In this document: one piece after another, positions 22,086 through 35,204 of the stretch
Position numbering within the stretch: position 1 is the stretch's first letter
Layout of the letters: every line of letters begins with the position of its first letter
Assembly (NCBI GenBank): GCA_030544215.1
Contig: JARZZO010000003.1
Span: forward strand, 23,755,879 to 23,819,878
Direction of reading: 5' to 3'
Length of the DNA: 64,000 nt
DNA from: Zantedeschia hybrid cultivar
Lineage: Eukaryota > Streptophyta > Magnoliopsida > Alismatales > Araceae
Notes under the pieces: model-generated
What the model was told of the DNA's origin: nothing
Seen by the model: the letters and a program-made list of their open reading frames with translations, nothing else
Database searches by the model: none
Made by a program: the position numbers and the translations under genes

Positions 22086-25000
22086 ATCCTAAGAGATTTT
22101 ATATTCCACTTGAAAGGTTAATCATGTATTATGAGTGTTGTTTCTAACAAATCAAGTTCAAACCCTTAGCGACCCTGTAATTTCCATTCGAAGCCTGTTC
22201 CACTTAAGTTTAGTTAGGTGTCTTTGATTTTGAAATAATTCTCTCAGTGATGTTGTCGTACATTTTTTAGGAAAAATACACTTGATTTTGATTTTTTGAT
22301 TTTTGATTTAGATTTGTATTTGTGCGCTTTACCTGAATCAATCAGATGATTGCGTAGTTCTTCGACCTGATCCCGCTACCCATAAATGGAATAGCGTTAA
22401 TTACATCCTCCTAAGAGGAAAACGCTTGATTAATCATCAGAAGATTAGAATAACACCTTTTAAAATGATGTAAATAAGATATATAAGCTTGCATTTGAAA
22501 AATGAATTAATTTCAGTTTTTATTTGAGAAAAAAGCTCATTTTTTAGTTTAGAGTTGAGTTTGTGCGAGACTTGATTTATTGATTTTTATTGATGGATAA
22601 TGATAAGAGACATTTTTTAATATTTTTGGATTGATTTATGTAGATGCATAGAAGATTTGTTTGAATTTTTATGTTTGGAAATGAACATGAAGTTGAGTCT
22701 GCGCAAGGATGTGCAGACTCGTTTGTTACCAATGAGAATGCATGTATTTATTTTGATTTTTGATTTGCGAGAGGAATGAAAATCTTTTTTATGGTATTTT
22801 GATTGAAGTGGATGATATTTTTTATCAAGGAAGTCTAATAAACATTTCTTATTGTGTTTTTTCATATTTGAAGTGAAGAGACTTTGGATTTGATTTGCAA
22901 GGTATGGAAAATTGTTTTGTATGTTTCCTTATTTAATTTGAGTGAAAAAATGCTTCAAGGATTTATGCTTTTTATGTTTTGAACTTGTAGGTTTTGAAGA
23001 ATAAGCAAGATGTGCAATTTCAATTGAAATAAGACCTCTTTTAGGTATTTTTTATATTTTGCAAAAGGGCAAAAATGAGTTTTATTTGATTTTTTGATTT
23101 ACAGGAAGTATTTTATTCTTATCTTGGGGTTTTTGATTTAATTTTAAAAGAATTAAGACTGGAAAACTTAGATTTTTACAATTGAGGGTTCGGTCTGTGC
23201 AAGGGAGCACAGACTCATTTGTCACAAGCCTATTTTTTACATTTTTTAAGTAATTTTAAAGAAAAACTTGACATTTTGTTTGGGTTTTTTATTTATAGGA
23301 AATATAGGATTTATCCTTGAGATTTTATCTTAATTTGAGGGAAAATTTATGGCTAAACTAGTGCAGACTCATTTGTTACCAAAGTGTTTAGGTATTTTTT
23401 ATATTTTTTTCAAAGGGAGTTTTGAGATTTTATTTAAGTTTTTGACTTATATAAAGTATAAAGTTTTTATGTGAATTTTTGGATTTAATTTGGAGAGAAA
23501 TTAAGGTCAAAAAGACCAATTTTGGGAATTCAGGGTTGAGTCTGCACGTAGCACAGACTCATTTGTCACCAATTTATTTTTAAGGTTTTTTCTATTATTT
23601 TAAGAACAACTTGATGTTTTTATTTAATTTCCTGATAGATAAGAATAAACTTGATTTTTAGAGAGTTTTAGATCATCTTGAAGTGGTCGGGAAGTTGATT
23701 TTTTATTTTTTGTGAATTTTAGGGTTGAGTCTACACAATATTGCGCAGACTCAAGTCTGAACTGTGAATTTCTTATTTATGAGTTGTTTTATAAGATTTT
23801 TGATGGGATAACTTGATTTTATGTTTTGTTTGGTGATGATTTACAGGTTTGAAGTTGCGGGTATGATTTAGGGGCCAAGAGATGAGGTTTTAGCCTTGAG
23901 ATTGATGCGCAGACTCAAGTTTAAAAATGATTTTGAGTAAGATTCTTAAAAAGATGGAACCTCCTGAGGTTGAGAGGAATTCCAAGACTTTCAAAGTGTT
24001 GAGGAGCTTCAAAGATAAAGGAGACAGGAAAATGAGTTTGAGTCTGCGCAGGGGGTGCGCAAACTTAGCTGAACTTGTGATTTTTTATTTATTTGAGGGG
24101 ATTTGGATCCTTTTTGTAAATGTATGTTTATATCTGAATAAAATGGAGTATTTGAGATGCGATTTCAAAGGATTTGTGCAATTTAATTAACTGTTTATTT
24201 GATTTTTTCACTTGAAATGAGCTTATGAAAAGTGTGCAGACTCAAAAGTCAATTTTGAAAGAAGTTTATTAATCTTGATTTATGTATCATGGAATATGAT
24301 TTTTATGGAGTTTTGACTTGGATATTGGAATTATCAACCAATCTTTTTGTCTTTTGAGCCTAAGATAGGTGCGCAGACTCAACTTGAGTTTTGAAGATTT
24401 GTGTCTATTTAAAAGGGAGAATGTCCATTTTTTAACCTTTTTTGATTTAGATATGATCTAAATTTAGTTATTTTGATTCATTTGAGCTATAACCAATGTC
24501 CTTGGTCCAAGAATCCACCTTTTGACTGTTTTTGGGTTGAGTCTGCGCATGGATGCGTAGACTCAAGTCTGAAATTGATTTTTTAAGTTCCTGCACAGTT
24601 CAAGCTGCATTTAAGTAGTCCAAGGGGTTAGTTTCAACCAACAAAGTTAGAATATGAAATTCGGAGTCGAGAAAAAGCAATTGTATCCCATTTCCAATTG
24701 AATTTCCATGATTATAGGTGCGCAGACTCAAAATCTGAGCATAATTTCAGTTTTATATCTCTTTAAACTTGAAGTGATTCAAGAATCACCACAAATTTAG
24801 GGAGGATAATACTGAGAAATCTCAGGAGTTGAGTATGGCTACATAAAGCCTTTTCAAGGAGTGGTCCTTATGTGGATTTCTTCAAATGACATGATTTCTT
24901 CATGTTTATCCCATTCTTCTTGGATCACTTTATGAAGCATTAAAAATGCTTAATATAATGATTTCAAGTTGAATTTCAAACTTTCATTAGGAAAACCTAA

Positions 25001-25246
25001 TAAAGGTTTAGGATCTTCATGAAGGATCATGGCATGAAGGGACCCGAAGGACCAACTGCCTTAAAGGGATATATAATCGCTAATGGACCATAGGGATGGC
25101 TGTAAAGGGGGGCGTGCCGAGCATCCAACCACTCACCCAAAGGGTGCCCTTAATGCCTTCAAGATGTAAGAAAAAACTCACGAGGAGTAATCCAAAGCAT
25201 CTCTACATTTGGAGAGTAAGGAACTCCACCAATTCCCCTAGAGGAT
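22086..25246. other. leader of Tat copy 1, AT-rich with dispersed dyads
   Basis: Between gag and the middle LTR; in element sense this is the 5' untranslated leader. The first about 170 bases match copy 2, then similarity stops near 22251 (44994 in copy 2), after which the two leaders are unrelated. It is AT-rich, with about eleven dispersed GAGTCTGCGC / GCGCAGACTC arms or dyads. Near the LTR a degenerate primer-site-like stretch occurs at about 25222-25243. Scattered ORFs such as 23927-24190 have no support. Confidence 0.7.
22695..24731. repeat. dispersed dyad family, GAGTCTGCGC / GCGCAGACTC arms
   Basis: Dyads or single arms at about 22695, 23191, 23361, 23538, 23727, 23906, 24040, 24233, 24370, 24538 and 24718. 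Several have the layout 10-base arm, 6-base spacer, 10-base arm (26 bp). Many are followed by ATTTGTTACC or ATTTGTCACC, so the repeated unit is larger than the dyad. Spacing is irregular, mostly about 110-500 bases, with AT-rich filler. Confidence 0.8.
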
Positions 25247-27882
25247 TGTAGGCGCCCGGAACGTCTCCGCCACTGCTGTCTCCTTCGGGCGAGGGCTTCT
25301 CCGTTCGTCTTAGCACTGCGGCGATTTGGACGGTGTTAGGAATTGAAGTATGTGATCTCCAAGAGCATTACCTTACAGTTCCTGTGCTCCGCAGGATGGT
25401 GAGATTGATCGCGTTCTGATGGAATGGGAGACAACGATTTTTTCTTATCTGCCTCCGGCCGGCCGAAGGGGGAGAGCTCGGTAGTCTACACACAGAATGT
25501 TGTAAGAGCCCCTGAGAGAAAAAAAAAGACAAAAGAAAGTAAATAGAACCAATTAGAACTGTGATATATAGAGTCTATTCAGGCAAATATGTGAATAAAC
25601 TAAAATTGAAAGGGGACGCACCAGATGGATGTTTGGGGAGGGATGATGACCATATGTTATGGCCACCCACCTCCCTTTTGTTTTTTTTTTGAAACCTCTG
25701 TTAGAGTGGGTAGTAGGATGTTAGGATGTATGCAATGAAGTGTACGTGTGTGTCATGGTGATGAGATGGATGGGATGTAGTAAAAGGAGACTATGAGATG
25801 TGGAAAGGTGGTGAGTGCAGTGCATAGAAAAGAAAGAGGACAAGAGTTAGAAGAATAAGTCCATGTCGGAGGAATTTGAGATGCTCCCGTTCCGCTGTCC
25901 GTAACCTCCAGACTGGCCAACCTCCAAAATGCGACCTTCAATCCTCGCCCACCAACCTCTCTCTCAACAACAACCCCCTCTCCGGGAGGAGTAAGAGGGT
26001 TTAAATAGGAGAGTAAAAAAGTAGAGGAAATTCTAGTTCTAAATCCTCGTTAATCATCAAAGAACCAATAAGAAGCGGTCAAGAGTCGGAGGTTGTGCGC
26101 GCGGCAGTCGCCAATGTGGGGAGTGATCGGAGTAGTGGGGATGTGGGTACGGAGTGGGGGGAGATTGTGGGAAGACGAGGTTGTGAGTGCTCAAATTGGG
26201 TGTGTGATTATCATGAAAAATTATATTGTTTATGTGACAAATAAACCTATCCAAAAAAACTAAGTGAATGTGATCGCCAGAAACTTTTAACTAAAAAGTT
26301 CCAAAAGAAAAAGTTTGATCGCCTACCTGTTTTGGATGTGGGAGATGTTCGAGTCCTTGATTCCCCTCCTTCAGCCGGCTGAAGAAAGAGAGCCCTTCCT
26401 ATCTTTGTTCTTGCTTTGGCTACTTATTGGACTTTGAGGATCATCCAGCTTTCTCTTCCTTGTTGTTCGTTGTTGATTCCCTCCTCTTGATCTCCTTTTG
26501 TACCTTGCAAGAAAATAGAAAGAAAGAGAAAATAATGAGAACTCAAATAGACGTAGTATCTATTCTAGTAGAAATTCTAATCATGCAACTAAACAAATGA
26601 ACTCACTTGTTTGTGGTCTTTGTAAACCCTTTAAAACATGGATTGGAAAATAATGCTAGTGAGTGTGTGTTGCATGGAGTGATGTGATGAATGAAATTTT
26701 GAACTAATATGATGATAAATAATTAAGAATTGAGTTGGATGGCCCCTGGAAAGCCTTGGTCTTGAATGGATCTTGAAGGGACAAAGAATAGATGAAGAAC
26801 TCCTAGAAGTAGCAGCAGCACCTCGATCCTTCAGCGTCTGGACGTTGTCTTCTTCTTTGCTCCAATTTCGCTCAATTATCTCTCAATAATTATCACTATT
26901 ATCACTTTCAATAATTATCACTCACTTTTCAATGACTAAGGGGTTGTGTATTTATAGGCTTTACATCCGTGGTTATTAATGGATTAACATGAAAGATTTC
27001 GAAGTTTATCTAGCTAACAAACAGATAAACACATATTAATTCATGTTTATCTGTAATTATCTAAAACGCGTCGCCCATAGGAGACGTCTTTTAGACTAAT
27101 TAAGATAAGGATAAACATCCGGAAAAAGAGATAGAAATAGCTTAGGAAACCTAAATGGCGTCGTGCCTGAAAGACATCTTTTAGCTAATTAATCAATTAA
27201 TTAAAATTTAAATTTAAATATCAAAATATGAATAAACTCTAAATGGCGTCTACACAGGTTGACGTCTTTTAGACTTTCATATTTTAATCAAAATTTGAGT
27301 TAAAATCAATTTAATTAATTAACTTAAATCATGTCTGTCTGACCCGATACTATTTAGATAGTTAATCCAGAAAGATTAATAAAAATTAACCAATGATTAA
27401 ATATCAGACCATTCTAAGGCATTATTATATGATATGAAATTTACTCAAAATGATGTCAAAATTAGCATGTCTACAAAGGTCAAGGTGGAAGTTAGGGGAA
27501 TGAACGGCCAACTTCCTTGCCTTCCAATTCTGTGGAAGGCTAGGTAGCTGGCCTTCCACGAAAAGTTGGAAAGCGGCCCAGTTGGCCTTCCAAGGGCGGC
27601 GGAAGGCGAGGGGTGGCCTTCTAAGGGTGGTGGAAGGCAAGGGGTGGTCTTCTAAAGGTGGTGGAAGGCAGGGGGTGGCCTTCCAAGGGTGGTGGAAGGC
27701 GGGCTAGTTGGCCTTCCACGAAAAGGTGGCGAAAGCCGAGATTGGTTAATGGGCCTGATTATTTAGTGGGATGAGATAATTGGATGAATTAAATGAGATG
27801 GCTAAGGTGATGGGTTTGATTTTGATGGGCTAATGTTAATTGGGGTTTACGACCAAAAAGGGGTCCAAAGTCGGTGTCTACA
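25247..27882 (-). repeat. Tat compound, middle LTR
   Basis: Bounded by TGTAGGCGCC and GGTGTCTACA. Without the nested solo LTR (26182-27475 plus 5 bp) it is about 1.3 kb. It matches the right LTR more closely than the left one. It serves both as 5' LTR of copy 1 and 3' LTR of copy 2. TATA-like motif at 26000-26007; short dyad minisatellite at about 27515-27725. Confidence 0.88.
26182..27475 (-). mobile_element. solo LTR of a further Tat-like family
   Basis: Inserted in the middle LTR. In minus sense it reads TGTAGACATGC to GAGCACTCACA. The flanks GAGGT (26177-26181) and AAGGT (27476-27480) form a TSD with one mismatch, and the left LTR at about 6955 shows the uninterrupted site. The terminus resembles the host LTR terminus (TGTAGACACC), suggesting a related family. 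It contains three 34-bp GGCGTC dyads at 27061-27094, 27151-27184 and 27239-27272. Confidence 0.82.
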
Positions 27883-29104
27883 AATGTCCCTCCGGGACAC
27901 CTATTTTGCAGTGGAGTGGAACGGAATGATAAATAGGTGTTCCGAAAATCGAACCTGATTTTGGACAACCCGAAGAAGGGATGAGCTATATCCAAAGATG
28001 ATATGAGAATGTGGTAAATCCATGAGAGTTTAGGCATTTGGATTGTAAGGTTATTAAGAAGGGGAACAAAATCCAAACTAGAGAATCACAATCCGTGGGA
28101 CCCTCGGGTGCTGGAACCGCGAGGGCTTGGCGCACTAGGATACAACGATCTGGCCCAAAGGGATCTCAAGCATGAAAGATGGAGGGAGCGTGACTTGAAA
28201 ATGTCTCAACACAACGTGCGCACGGTGGCCTGGCGCATCACATGATCGCCAAATGAGAGATTCGCAGGCACGCGAATTGGAGAAGGATAAGGTCTTGCAA
28301 TTCAAAGGGCTAACAGATAAGCAATTGCGAGACTCACAGATCAACAATGGACTAAGCAGAGCGGTAAGTTGTGGTCTTTGCCCCTAGGGCGGGAATGGAT
28401 TTGCTTGTGGATGATGCTTATGCAATGCATGCTGGTTTAAAAATTGGAAAACAGATTCCTAATGCAAACCGGAGGGATTTATTGGCTAATCGAATAACTT
28501 GGGGAATATAGACTCCTCATTATTTTGTTTAAAGAGGAACTCAGAGTCTATACGCCCAAAGTTATTAGCCTCCTGTGTCTTCAATCCTACTTGCTTCAGT
28601 TTTCCTGTAGCTACAATAGCGCACATTAGCAAAGTTCATATATCCAATGATCACAGCATTCACGTATTTAAACTACAAAAAGGATGAGAAGTAAATAGCT
28701 AGTTTCGAGTCGAAGCTGATATGGAAGATATGGCTATTCTAATGGTAGAATGCCAATCCGATATGGCTTCGACTCGATTTTCAGGAATAACCATTAATTT
28801 GTTGATGTTAAGCAAAGAGGTCTCCTGAACTCAGGGTGAAGTTACCTCCTCAAAGTAAGAAGGGGTGAAGGGTAATTAGCATGCCTTTCGCGGAAGGGCC
28901 TTTTTCAAAATGATGGAAGGCCAACTAGCATGCCTTCTACGAAAAGGTGGAAGGCCAAAGGATATGCCGTCTATGAAAAGATGGATATGCATGTCCTCTG
29001 TCTTTTATGGAACATGGAAAGTACTATAGTCTATCTTGTGGCCTTAAAAGGGGAGACTTGTCCCGAAGCTCCCTTACGAAAATCTCAAACTTTCTACGAG
29101 GACT
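27883..29104. other. non-coding stretch after middle LTR (copy 2)
   Basis: Homologous to 7776-9039. Contains the polypurine tract beside the LTR (27883-27897), the foldback at 28706-28776 and a few TGGAAGGC-type arms near 28910-28975. No supported gene. Confidence 0.6.
28706..28776. repeat. 71-base foldback, copy 2
   Basis: Second copy of the structure at 8605-8673. Outer arms CGAGTCGAAGC and GCTTCGACTCG pair over 11 bases and the inner arm pair with its ATGG loop is unchanged. Relative to copy 1 the outer stem gains one pair and loses another. Confidence 0.65.
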
Positions 29105-30445
29105 ATAGCCTCGTCTTCTGCTCACGCGACTGCCAGGGAACCTCAGGTTCTATCTGACGTTGAAGGCCATCTCAGCAGCCTACTGGCCCATGGACAGGTA
29201 AGCTCAAGCTTTTATGCTCTTTACTTTGATTCTCTCTTCTCTCCTTTGACCTTTGGTTGTCCTGCAGCCTATTCCTAAATTCCCTGATGCTCGGCATACT
29301 CGAAGGTATGTATGGCTTGCAGACCTAATGGACGCGATTACTCTAGACATGAGGGTGTATATGCGCCGATGGAATCTGACTCGGCCCATTGTGTTCGCGA
29401 AGTGGTTCACCTCCATTCACTGGCATTGGGAGGGGCTGGGCGCACTGCTTAAACTGTGGCATCCGGAGATTCATACATTCGTGTTTCGAGAGTTCGAAGT
29501 GACAGTGCTGATAGAGGAGGTAGAAATCTTCTATGGCTGGGAGGGTCTAGCCACTGGTGATCCCTCCGATTTGCCTGCATGGGAGGTGATCTTTGCTGAT
29601 ATAGTGCAAGACAAACGGGAGGTATGCCGTATGAGTGACAAACGAGGAGTCCTCGTCGACCGTCTTGCGCACTAGTTGATCCAAGAGATTAAACGCAAGA
29701 CAGTAGCCTGAAAGACTGATGCGGGGGTTATGCCTAGCCTTCGGGGGAGTCTTGTGGTTTCCAACTTTAGGCTCTGTGCTGGAAAGAGAGTATGTGGGTG
29801 TGCTGAGCTTGCTGTAGAGAGGTGAATCTCTTGCCCCAGTGATTCTGTCACATCTATATGGAGGGCTCAGTCACATGAGTATGGGACGATCTGTAAGGGG
29901 GAGCTTATTCACTCTGCAGTTGTGGATGGAGATGTACTTAGTTTTTGATTTTGATGAGAAGGTGACCTCCACTTCCAGGATATTTCAGCACAGTGCATGG
30001 TATCTTGCGTACTTACTTCTTGGTCCCGAAGATCAAATTAGATGTCTCACGGCTCATCTCAAGACGAGGGATGACTGGCGTGATAATCCTTCGGGGTATG
30101 GAATTTACCACAAGGGCTTCTCGTGAACGTGAGATGTGGCTAATCGACCTTGACAAGCTAACCGTGTACCAAGGGCATCGCTGCCATCTCCATAATGGAG
30201 TTCCAAGACAAGTGCCATTTCCTGCTTTATATGATATACTGATTGTACCAAGGCATATTGGGTATGCGAGGGAAGCAAGGGCTATAGAACGACTCCAACG
30301 TGCATGGCGCCGTCATTGTAGATTCACCAAGGCCTACATTGATGTAGCAGAGATTTCAGAAGAAGTCGAGAAATATGTGAATTATTTAAGAAATGTACGA
30401 CCTGCTGTATGTGCCTTTTTTGTGGGTCGTAGAGCACTGGAATGA
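29105..30445 (+). pseudogene. antisense extra gene 1 of Tat copy 2, DUF7745-like
   Basis: Homologue of 9040-10426: exon 29105-29197, 70-base intron 29198-29267, exon 29268-30445. The start codon is ATA here and the second potential ATG is also lost. Recognisable segments: RHTRRYVWLADLMDAITLDM, TFVFREFEVTVLIEEVEIF, LSHLYGGLSHMSMGRSVRG, and the C-terminal end through AVCAFFVGRRALE, which is lost to a stop in copy 1. Stops at 29673 and near 29815 (TGG to TAG), a shift near 29700 and a deletion of about 45 bases near 30085 make it non-functional. Confidence 0.65.
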
Positions 30446-30644
30446 TGTATTTTATTAAGGTTAAGTAAATAAATAGAGTTATTTAATTTTTAAGATTGGA
30501 AAAGAAAAGAAAAAAAAGGACATTTCTCAACGGACGGCCACAAAGGTGGCTTTAAGACCCAAAAAACCCCTCTTTTTGTCTTTCACCTTCTCCTTCTTAT
30601 TCACTTTCTCCCTCTCTTTCCCCCAATCCCCCGAACATCTCCAA

Positions 30645-33514
30645 ATGGCTCGTGTATGGCTTCCCCGTTCCTTTAGGAGGAGAAGAACCGGTGGTGGCGA
30701 GGCGGCGGTGGCCGGCGGCAGTGACAACGCGGATGCCGACGGTGGCGGCGGCGAGGAGGCCGGCGAAGACATGCTCCGCGGCGGAGAGGAAGGAGAAGAA
30801 GAAAGGGAGCGGAAGGTGACGATGAAGAGGAGGAAGATGAAGTTGGTGAAAAGAAAGGAAGCCGAAGAAGAAGAAAAAGATGAGAAGGAAGATGGCGGTA
30901 ACGAGGAGGTTCCCCAAAAGAAGAAGTAGGTGAGTCCTTTTAATTTTTTTTTTTTTGGATTTGATCTGCAGCAACCGGCCTGGCGGATAGCGGGCGGCCG
31001 CGCCGTCCATCCGGGCGGACAGTGGGCGGCCGCGCCGTCCGTTCGTGCAGACGGCGGGCCACCCCGCCGTCCGTCCGTGCGGACGGCCCCGCTCAGGCCT
31101 CTTATGCATATTTACATATGCCCCTAACTTTTATTCTCTTGGGATTTGCAGGGACCGCAGAGAGTTCGGGCAGAGTTTCTTGAGAGTTGGTCTGGGCCTG
31201 GTACCATGCAGTGCCTGACCGGCTCCTTTTCCAGGTGGATGCATTTGGGTTCGGGCCGCTGTTTCGGATCCGACCATTTATGGTGGATGCACCCTTCTTG
31301 GTGGCTTTGCGGGAGCGTTGGGATGACAGATGCAGAGCCTTTATCATGCCTTGGGGACATATGCTGCCCACGCTGGAAGACGTCTCCTTTTTGACAGGCT
31401 TGCCGGTCATTGGTGATCCAGTAGTGGGTCCTAAGCTCAGGGATTACAGGTAGCTTTCAGATTGACTCATGTGTAAAGGGTACTACCGAGTCCAAGGATC
31501 ATTATCTCATATACCGCTCGGGCATTTTGCCTGATCCGTGGCATTGAGTCGGGCACGGCGAATGCCGAGCGAGACTCTTGTGGCTTTTGCTGAGAGAGTG
31601 GAGACTTTGCTAGATTTTGATGGCCACTCAGACGATGAGAATCTGCAGATCTTCCTCCTATTCTTCTTCGGAAGACTGCTATTTGCTACAGCTTCCGACA
31701 AGGTCAACTTGAAGTATTTGCCGCTGTTGGAGGATCTCCAAGCAGCGAAGAAGATGGCGTGGGGAGCAGCGATGCTGGGTCACCTTTTCACTCACCTGGT
31801 GAGCTATCGCCAGGGATCTAGCAATTTGGGCGGGTTCACACCCTTTCTTCAGGTAATCCTTCTTGATTGTTGATCTATGTCCTTCTTTGCTCATACTGAT
31901 TGATATTGACTGTGTTATCTCTTGTAGATTTGGGGCTATACCCGCTTCCCCATCGGTCGTAGGGCAGTCTCCGCGGATCGTGAGGGATGGACTCCACTTA
32001 TGGTGCGGTGGGAAGTGATTCGGGATTATCGTCCCGTCTTGTACCGTGTGGAGGACATCCGTGCCCAGCTTGACACATTTCCTCCTCACATGGTGAGTAA
32101 TTCAAGATATGCACTTGTTGACCAATGATTAAGTCTGACTTTTTACTTCAAACAGGTGGTGTAGATGCCATATGCAGAGGAGGATCTTGCTGATCATCCA
32201 TGGGTGTCTCAGAGTCTTTCCCAATTCTGGCGAGAAGTGCCATTGCTATGTGTGAATATCTGTGATGGCCTCTTTTTTCGGATGGCTTTCCGTACGTGGG
32301 GATGGCACCAGCCTTTACTTGCCTTTCCGACCTACCCTGATATGAACCACAGTCGTCGCCGCTCCTCTGCAATTGGTCAGGACTGGCGAGTGGTAAGGCG
32401 GGCTGAGATTGAGGTATGGCACCGCACTGGGGATGCCCTGCAGGAGGATAAAACCCTACGAGATAGTTACACATACTTGGGAGATTACGCCCGACGGTAT
32501 GCGGACCGCATGTTTCTAGATGCACGGCAGGTGCGCTAATTCAAACCTTTCAAGTCACTTGCCTTTCATTCAATTTCTTCTTACTGATTGGCCTTGGTGG
32601 TGTATTTGCAACAGATGCCAGAAACCGAAGCCTTGCAGATTTTAAGGAATCAGAATGAGATTTTGGTTCTGTAGACGAGTGACTTGCTTTGCCAAATTGG
32701 AGAGTTGGTGAGAAGTTTGATTTCCAGTTTCAGGAGTGAGATTGTCCTTTTATTTTTGTAGAATTCTTTGTGATGCAGAGAGAAATGCTAGCCCGCCACG
32801 GGCCGCGAGGATATCCTGGCGCAGGCTCATCATCTCAGGGGCCAGCTGCCCCTGCTGATTAGGAGGCAAGGTTACAGGATGCCCTCCATCGTGCGGAGGC
32901 CCGGGAGGCGGACTTGGCACAACATGTGAGAATTGTTCCACTCTTGTCTTATTCCGATTGAGCTTGCTTAACTCTAAGTTCCTTTACAGCACCAGGAGGT
33001 GGAAGCCGCCTTGGCCAGGGCACAAGAATTGGAGAACCTCAATCAGCAATTGAGAGATCAGGTGATAGAGGAGCGGACTGCCCGGGCCGGGACAAGAGAA
33101 GGATCCCATCCAGACGTGTACTGGGAGGGCAAGATAGCCGGCCTGCGAGAGGAGCTGACGAGGTCGCAGACAAAGGTGAAGGAGCTTGATTTCAAGTACC
33201 GGACCCTGTGGGACCGACTGATGAAGAAGGGGTGAGAACGAGCCACGAGATCCAGCGCACAGAGTCCAGGAGCTCGTATGCCTATTCCTGCTCCATCGGC
33301 TGGCCAGGCACCTGCTGGGAGTTCTATCTTTAGATACCTCAACTCCCTACTTGCTGAGGACACATGGAGTGCACTTCAACCTGCTGGCTCTTCGGGGTCT
33401 ATGCGACAGGCATCGGGTCATCGCCATGCTCGGGAGGATGACGCTGAGAATCAGATGAGACACTCCTCTCGTGATAGGAGGGAGGATGAGGCGGAGGGAA
33501 GGAAGAGGGATTGA
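30645..33514 (+). pseudogene. antisense extra gene 2 of Tat copy 2, plant mobile domain protein
   Basis: Same seven-exon plan as copy 1: 30645-30929, 31152-31852, 31928-32092, 32156-32530, 32615-32707, 32779-32925, 32990-33514. The plant mobile domain core is well preserved: FGPLFRIRPFMVDAPFLVAL, PTLEDVSFLTGLPVIGDPVV, FFFGRLLFATASDKVNLKY, then the later exon GWHQPLLAFPTYPDM. The last exon encodes a likely coiled coil (ALARAQELENLNQQLRDQV and following). Damage differs from copy 1: a one-base loss in the acidic exon 1, a lost G at the start of exon 2, a TAG replacing the last exon-1 codon, and stops near 31448, 32161, 32671 and 33233. Shared splice sites across two damaged copies make the exon model credible. 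Confidence 0.75.
30975..31095. repeat. GC-rich dyads in intron 1 of the copy 2 plant-mobile-domain gene
   Basis: Several GGCGGCCGCGCCGTCC and GGACGGC-type arms in the first intron (30930-31151). They resemble the copy 1 intron dyad and the leader arms GGACGGCC / GGCCGTCC but differ in number and spacing. Confidence 0.65.
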
Positions 33515-35204
33515 GAGCTGATACAGGGGTATGCCCCTGTTTTGTGATGTATGAACATTATGTTATGCTTGCATATTTCACTATTTGGATGTCTGGGCAT
33601 TCTTGTTTTCCTTTTTGTTCACACCTGTTCTTTCCTGCATGCACAACATTAGGAAAAACAGTTAGTAGTATATGTTTTCGGCCCCTTGCCCAAAAGAGAG
33701 CAACTACCTTTTCCCTAGCCTTCGCATAGGGTCAAGGCGCCGTGTCCTACTAACCAGACAAAAGGAAGAGTATTGATACTGATGTGACAAGTAAATATGC
33801 AAATGCTAGCGGATATTAACAAATGAGGTGCATGATAAATGAAAACATATTTTTTGATTCCGACCGCTTGGTGACTACCCAAACTTAGCCTGGTTGAATG
33901 ATGAAAGGGAAGTACACACTCAACTTCCCAGGTATCCTAAGCACACATCTAGGTTGATTTGGGCCTCTAGACTCCTCAAACTAACCTTGACCGGCTAAGA
34001 CTCATACTGATGACAATACCATCATGCCGTGCTTAGGCTCCCAGCTGCTTCCGACCACCAAGTTTGCCCAAAAAGTTTTTGAGGTAAATGATTTGTCCGA
34101 CCCGGACCTCTTTCCTCACAACTTAGAAGGTATAAGATGGAACACCTTGGAACCCCAATGGTCAACCGCGAGATGCTGACCCGGAATCAGACGTCGTCGC
34201 ACCTATAGGTGACGCGCATGCATTGACCTAAGCCCGAAGTTTTGAGAGTGCTCATTGAGATTATGGTTAAAAAATTGATTCACCAGAAACACTGACATTA
34301 CTCTTTACCCATTTTGGACTCCTGTGATCATGTGAGCATGTGACAATTTTTGAAAAACGAACTATTTTAAAATGATATTCGGTCTTTAGATAGCCATCTC
34401 ATGTTAAACCTTGAGGGAGAAAAAGTGAAGAAATTTTTGGAGGCAAACCTCACAGGAGGATCGACAAAACCGTTAAAAGATAGAGCTATGACAAAACAAA
34501 CCCTTTTTGACCTCCTAGATGCCCCTTTTTTTTTATTTTTTTCAAGCCTTTGGTAGATTTCATGGCCAAGCAAGGTCACGACCAGGCTTTTTTATATGAT
34601 TGCTTGAACCCCCTTTCATTTTTTGTATTTCTTTTCCTTTCCTAATTATTTTCGGGGTTATTTGATATTCCGCCTGCGAGGACACTGCCCTCTTCACGTG
34701 CTCTGGTCTTTTACATTTCATATTTGGGCCTATTTGAGGGGTTACATCTATCGGGTTGTTGAGGAACCGCAGTTTGCTGAGCTCGACCGTTTAAGGGCAT
34801 CGACTGTCCTGATCAGTCGAGAGACGAAGAGCAAAGGTTGCAGTTGATAGTGTACTAAAGACTTCGAACTCATTTTAAGAAGGTTCTCTTTGAAAAATGT
34901 GTAGATGTGTGCATCTCATGATGATCATAGGGATCCGTATGAAAGTAAAGTAGACGCGTCCAAGGTTCTGGTGGATCAAAGTCTTAACCAAACCTTAATA
35001 TTAACATAATCTATCATGCAACTAGACCTAGATAGGAGGGTTTCGTGGCAATCACCAGACAGTTGGATTTTGTGTTTTTTCCTTTTTTTTTTGTGATTTT
35101 CATTGAAGTATGTACATATTTACAAATCTTTTGTTGCTTTTCGGAATTTTCATTTTTTTTTCGATTTTGAAATTTTTTATTTTGAACTTTTTTTTTATGC
35201 ATTT
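33515..35204. other. non-coding stretch between antisense gene 2 and integrase (copy 2)
   Basis: Homologue of 13486-15163, with the same convergent position and T-rich end. Nothing else supported; the 34623-34847 frame is discussed with copy 1. Confidence 0.55.

Noticed and set aside
22695..24731. CRISPR-like reading of the regularly recurring GCGCAGACTC repeats
   Set aside because: Spacing is irregular, repeats are degenerate and palindromic, spacers are AT-rich related filler, and the context is a plant retrotransposon leader.
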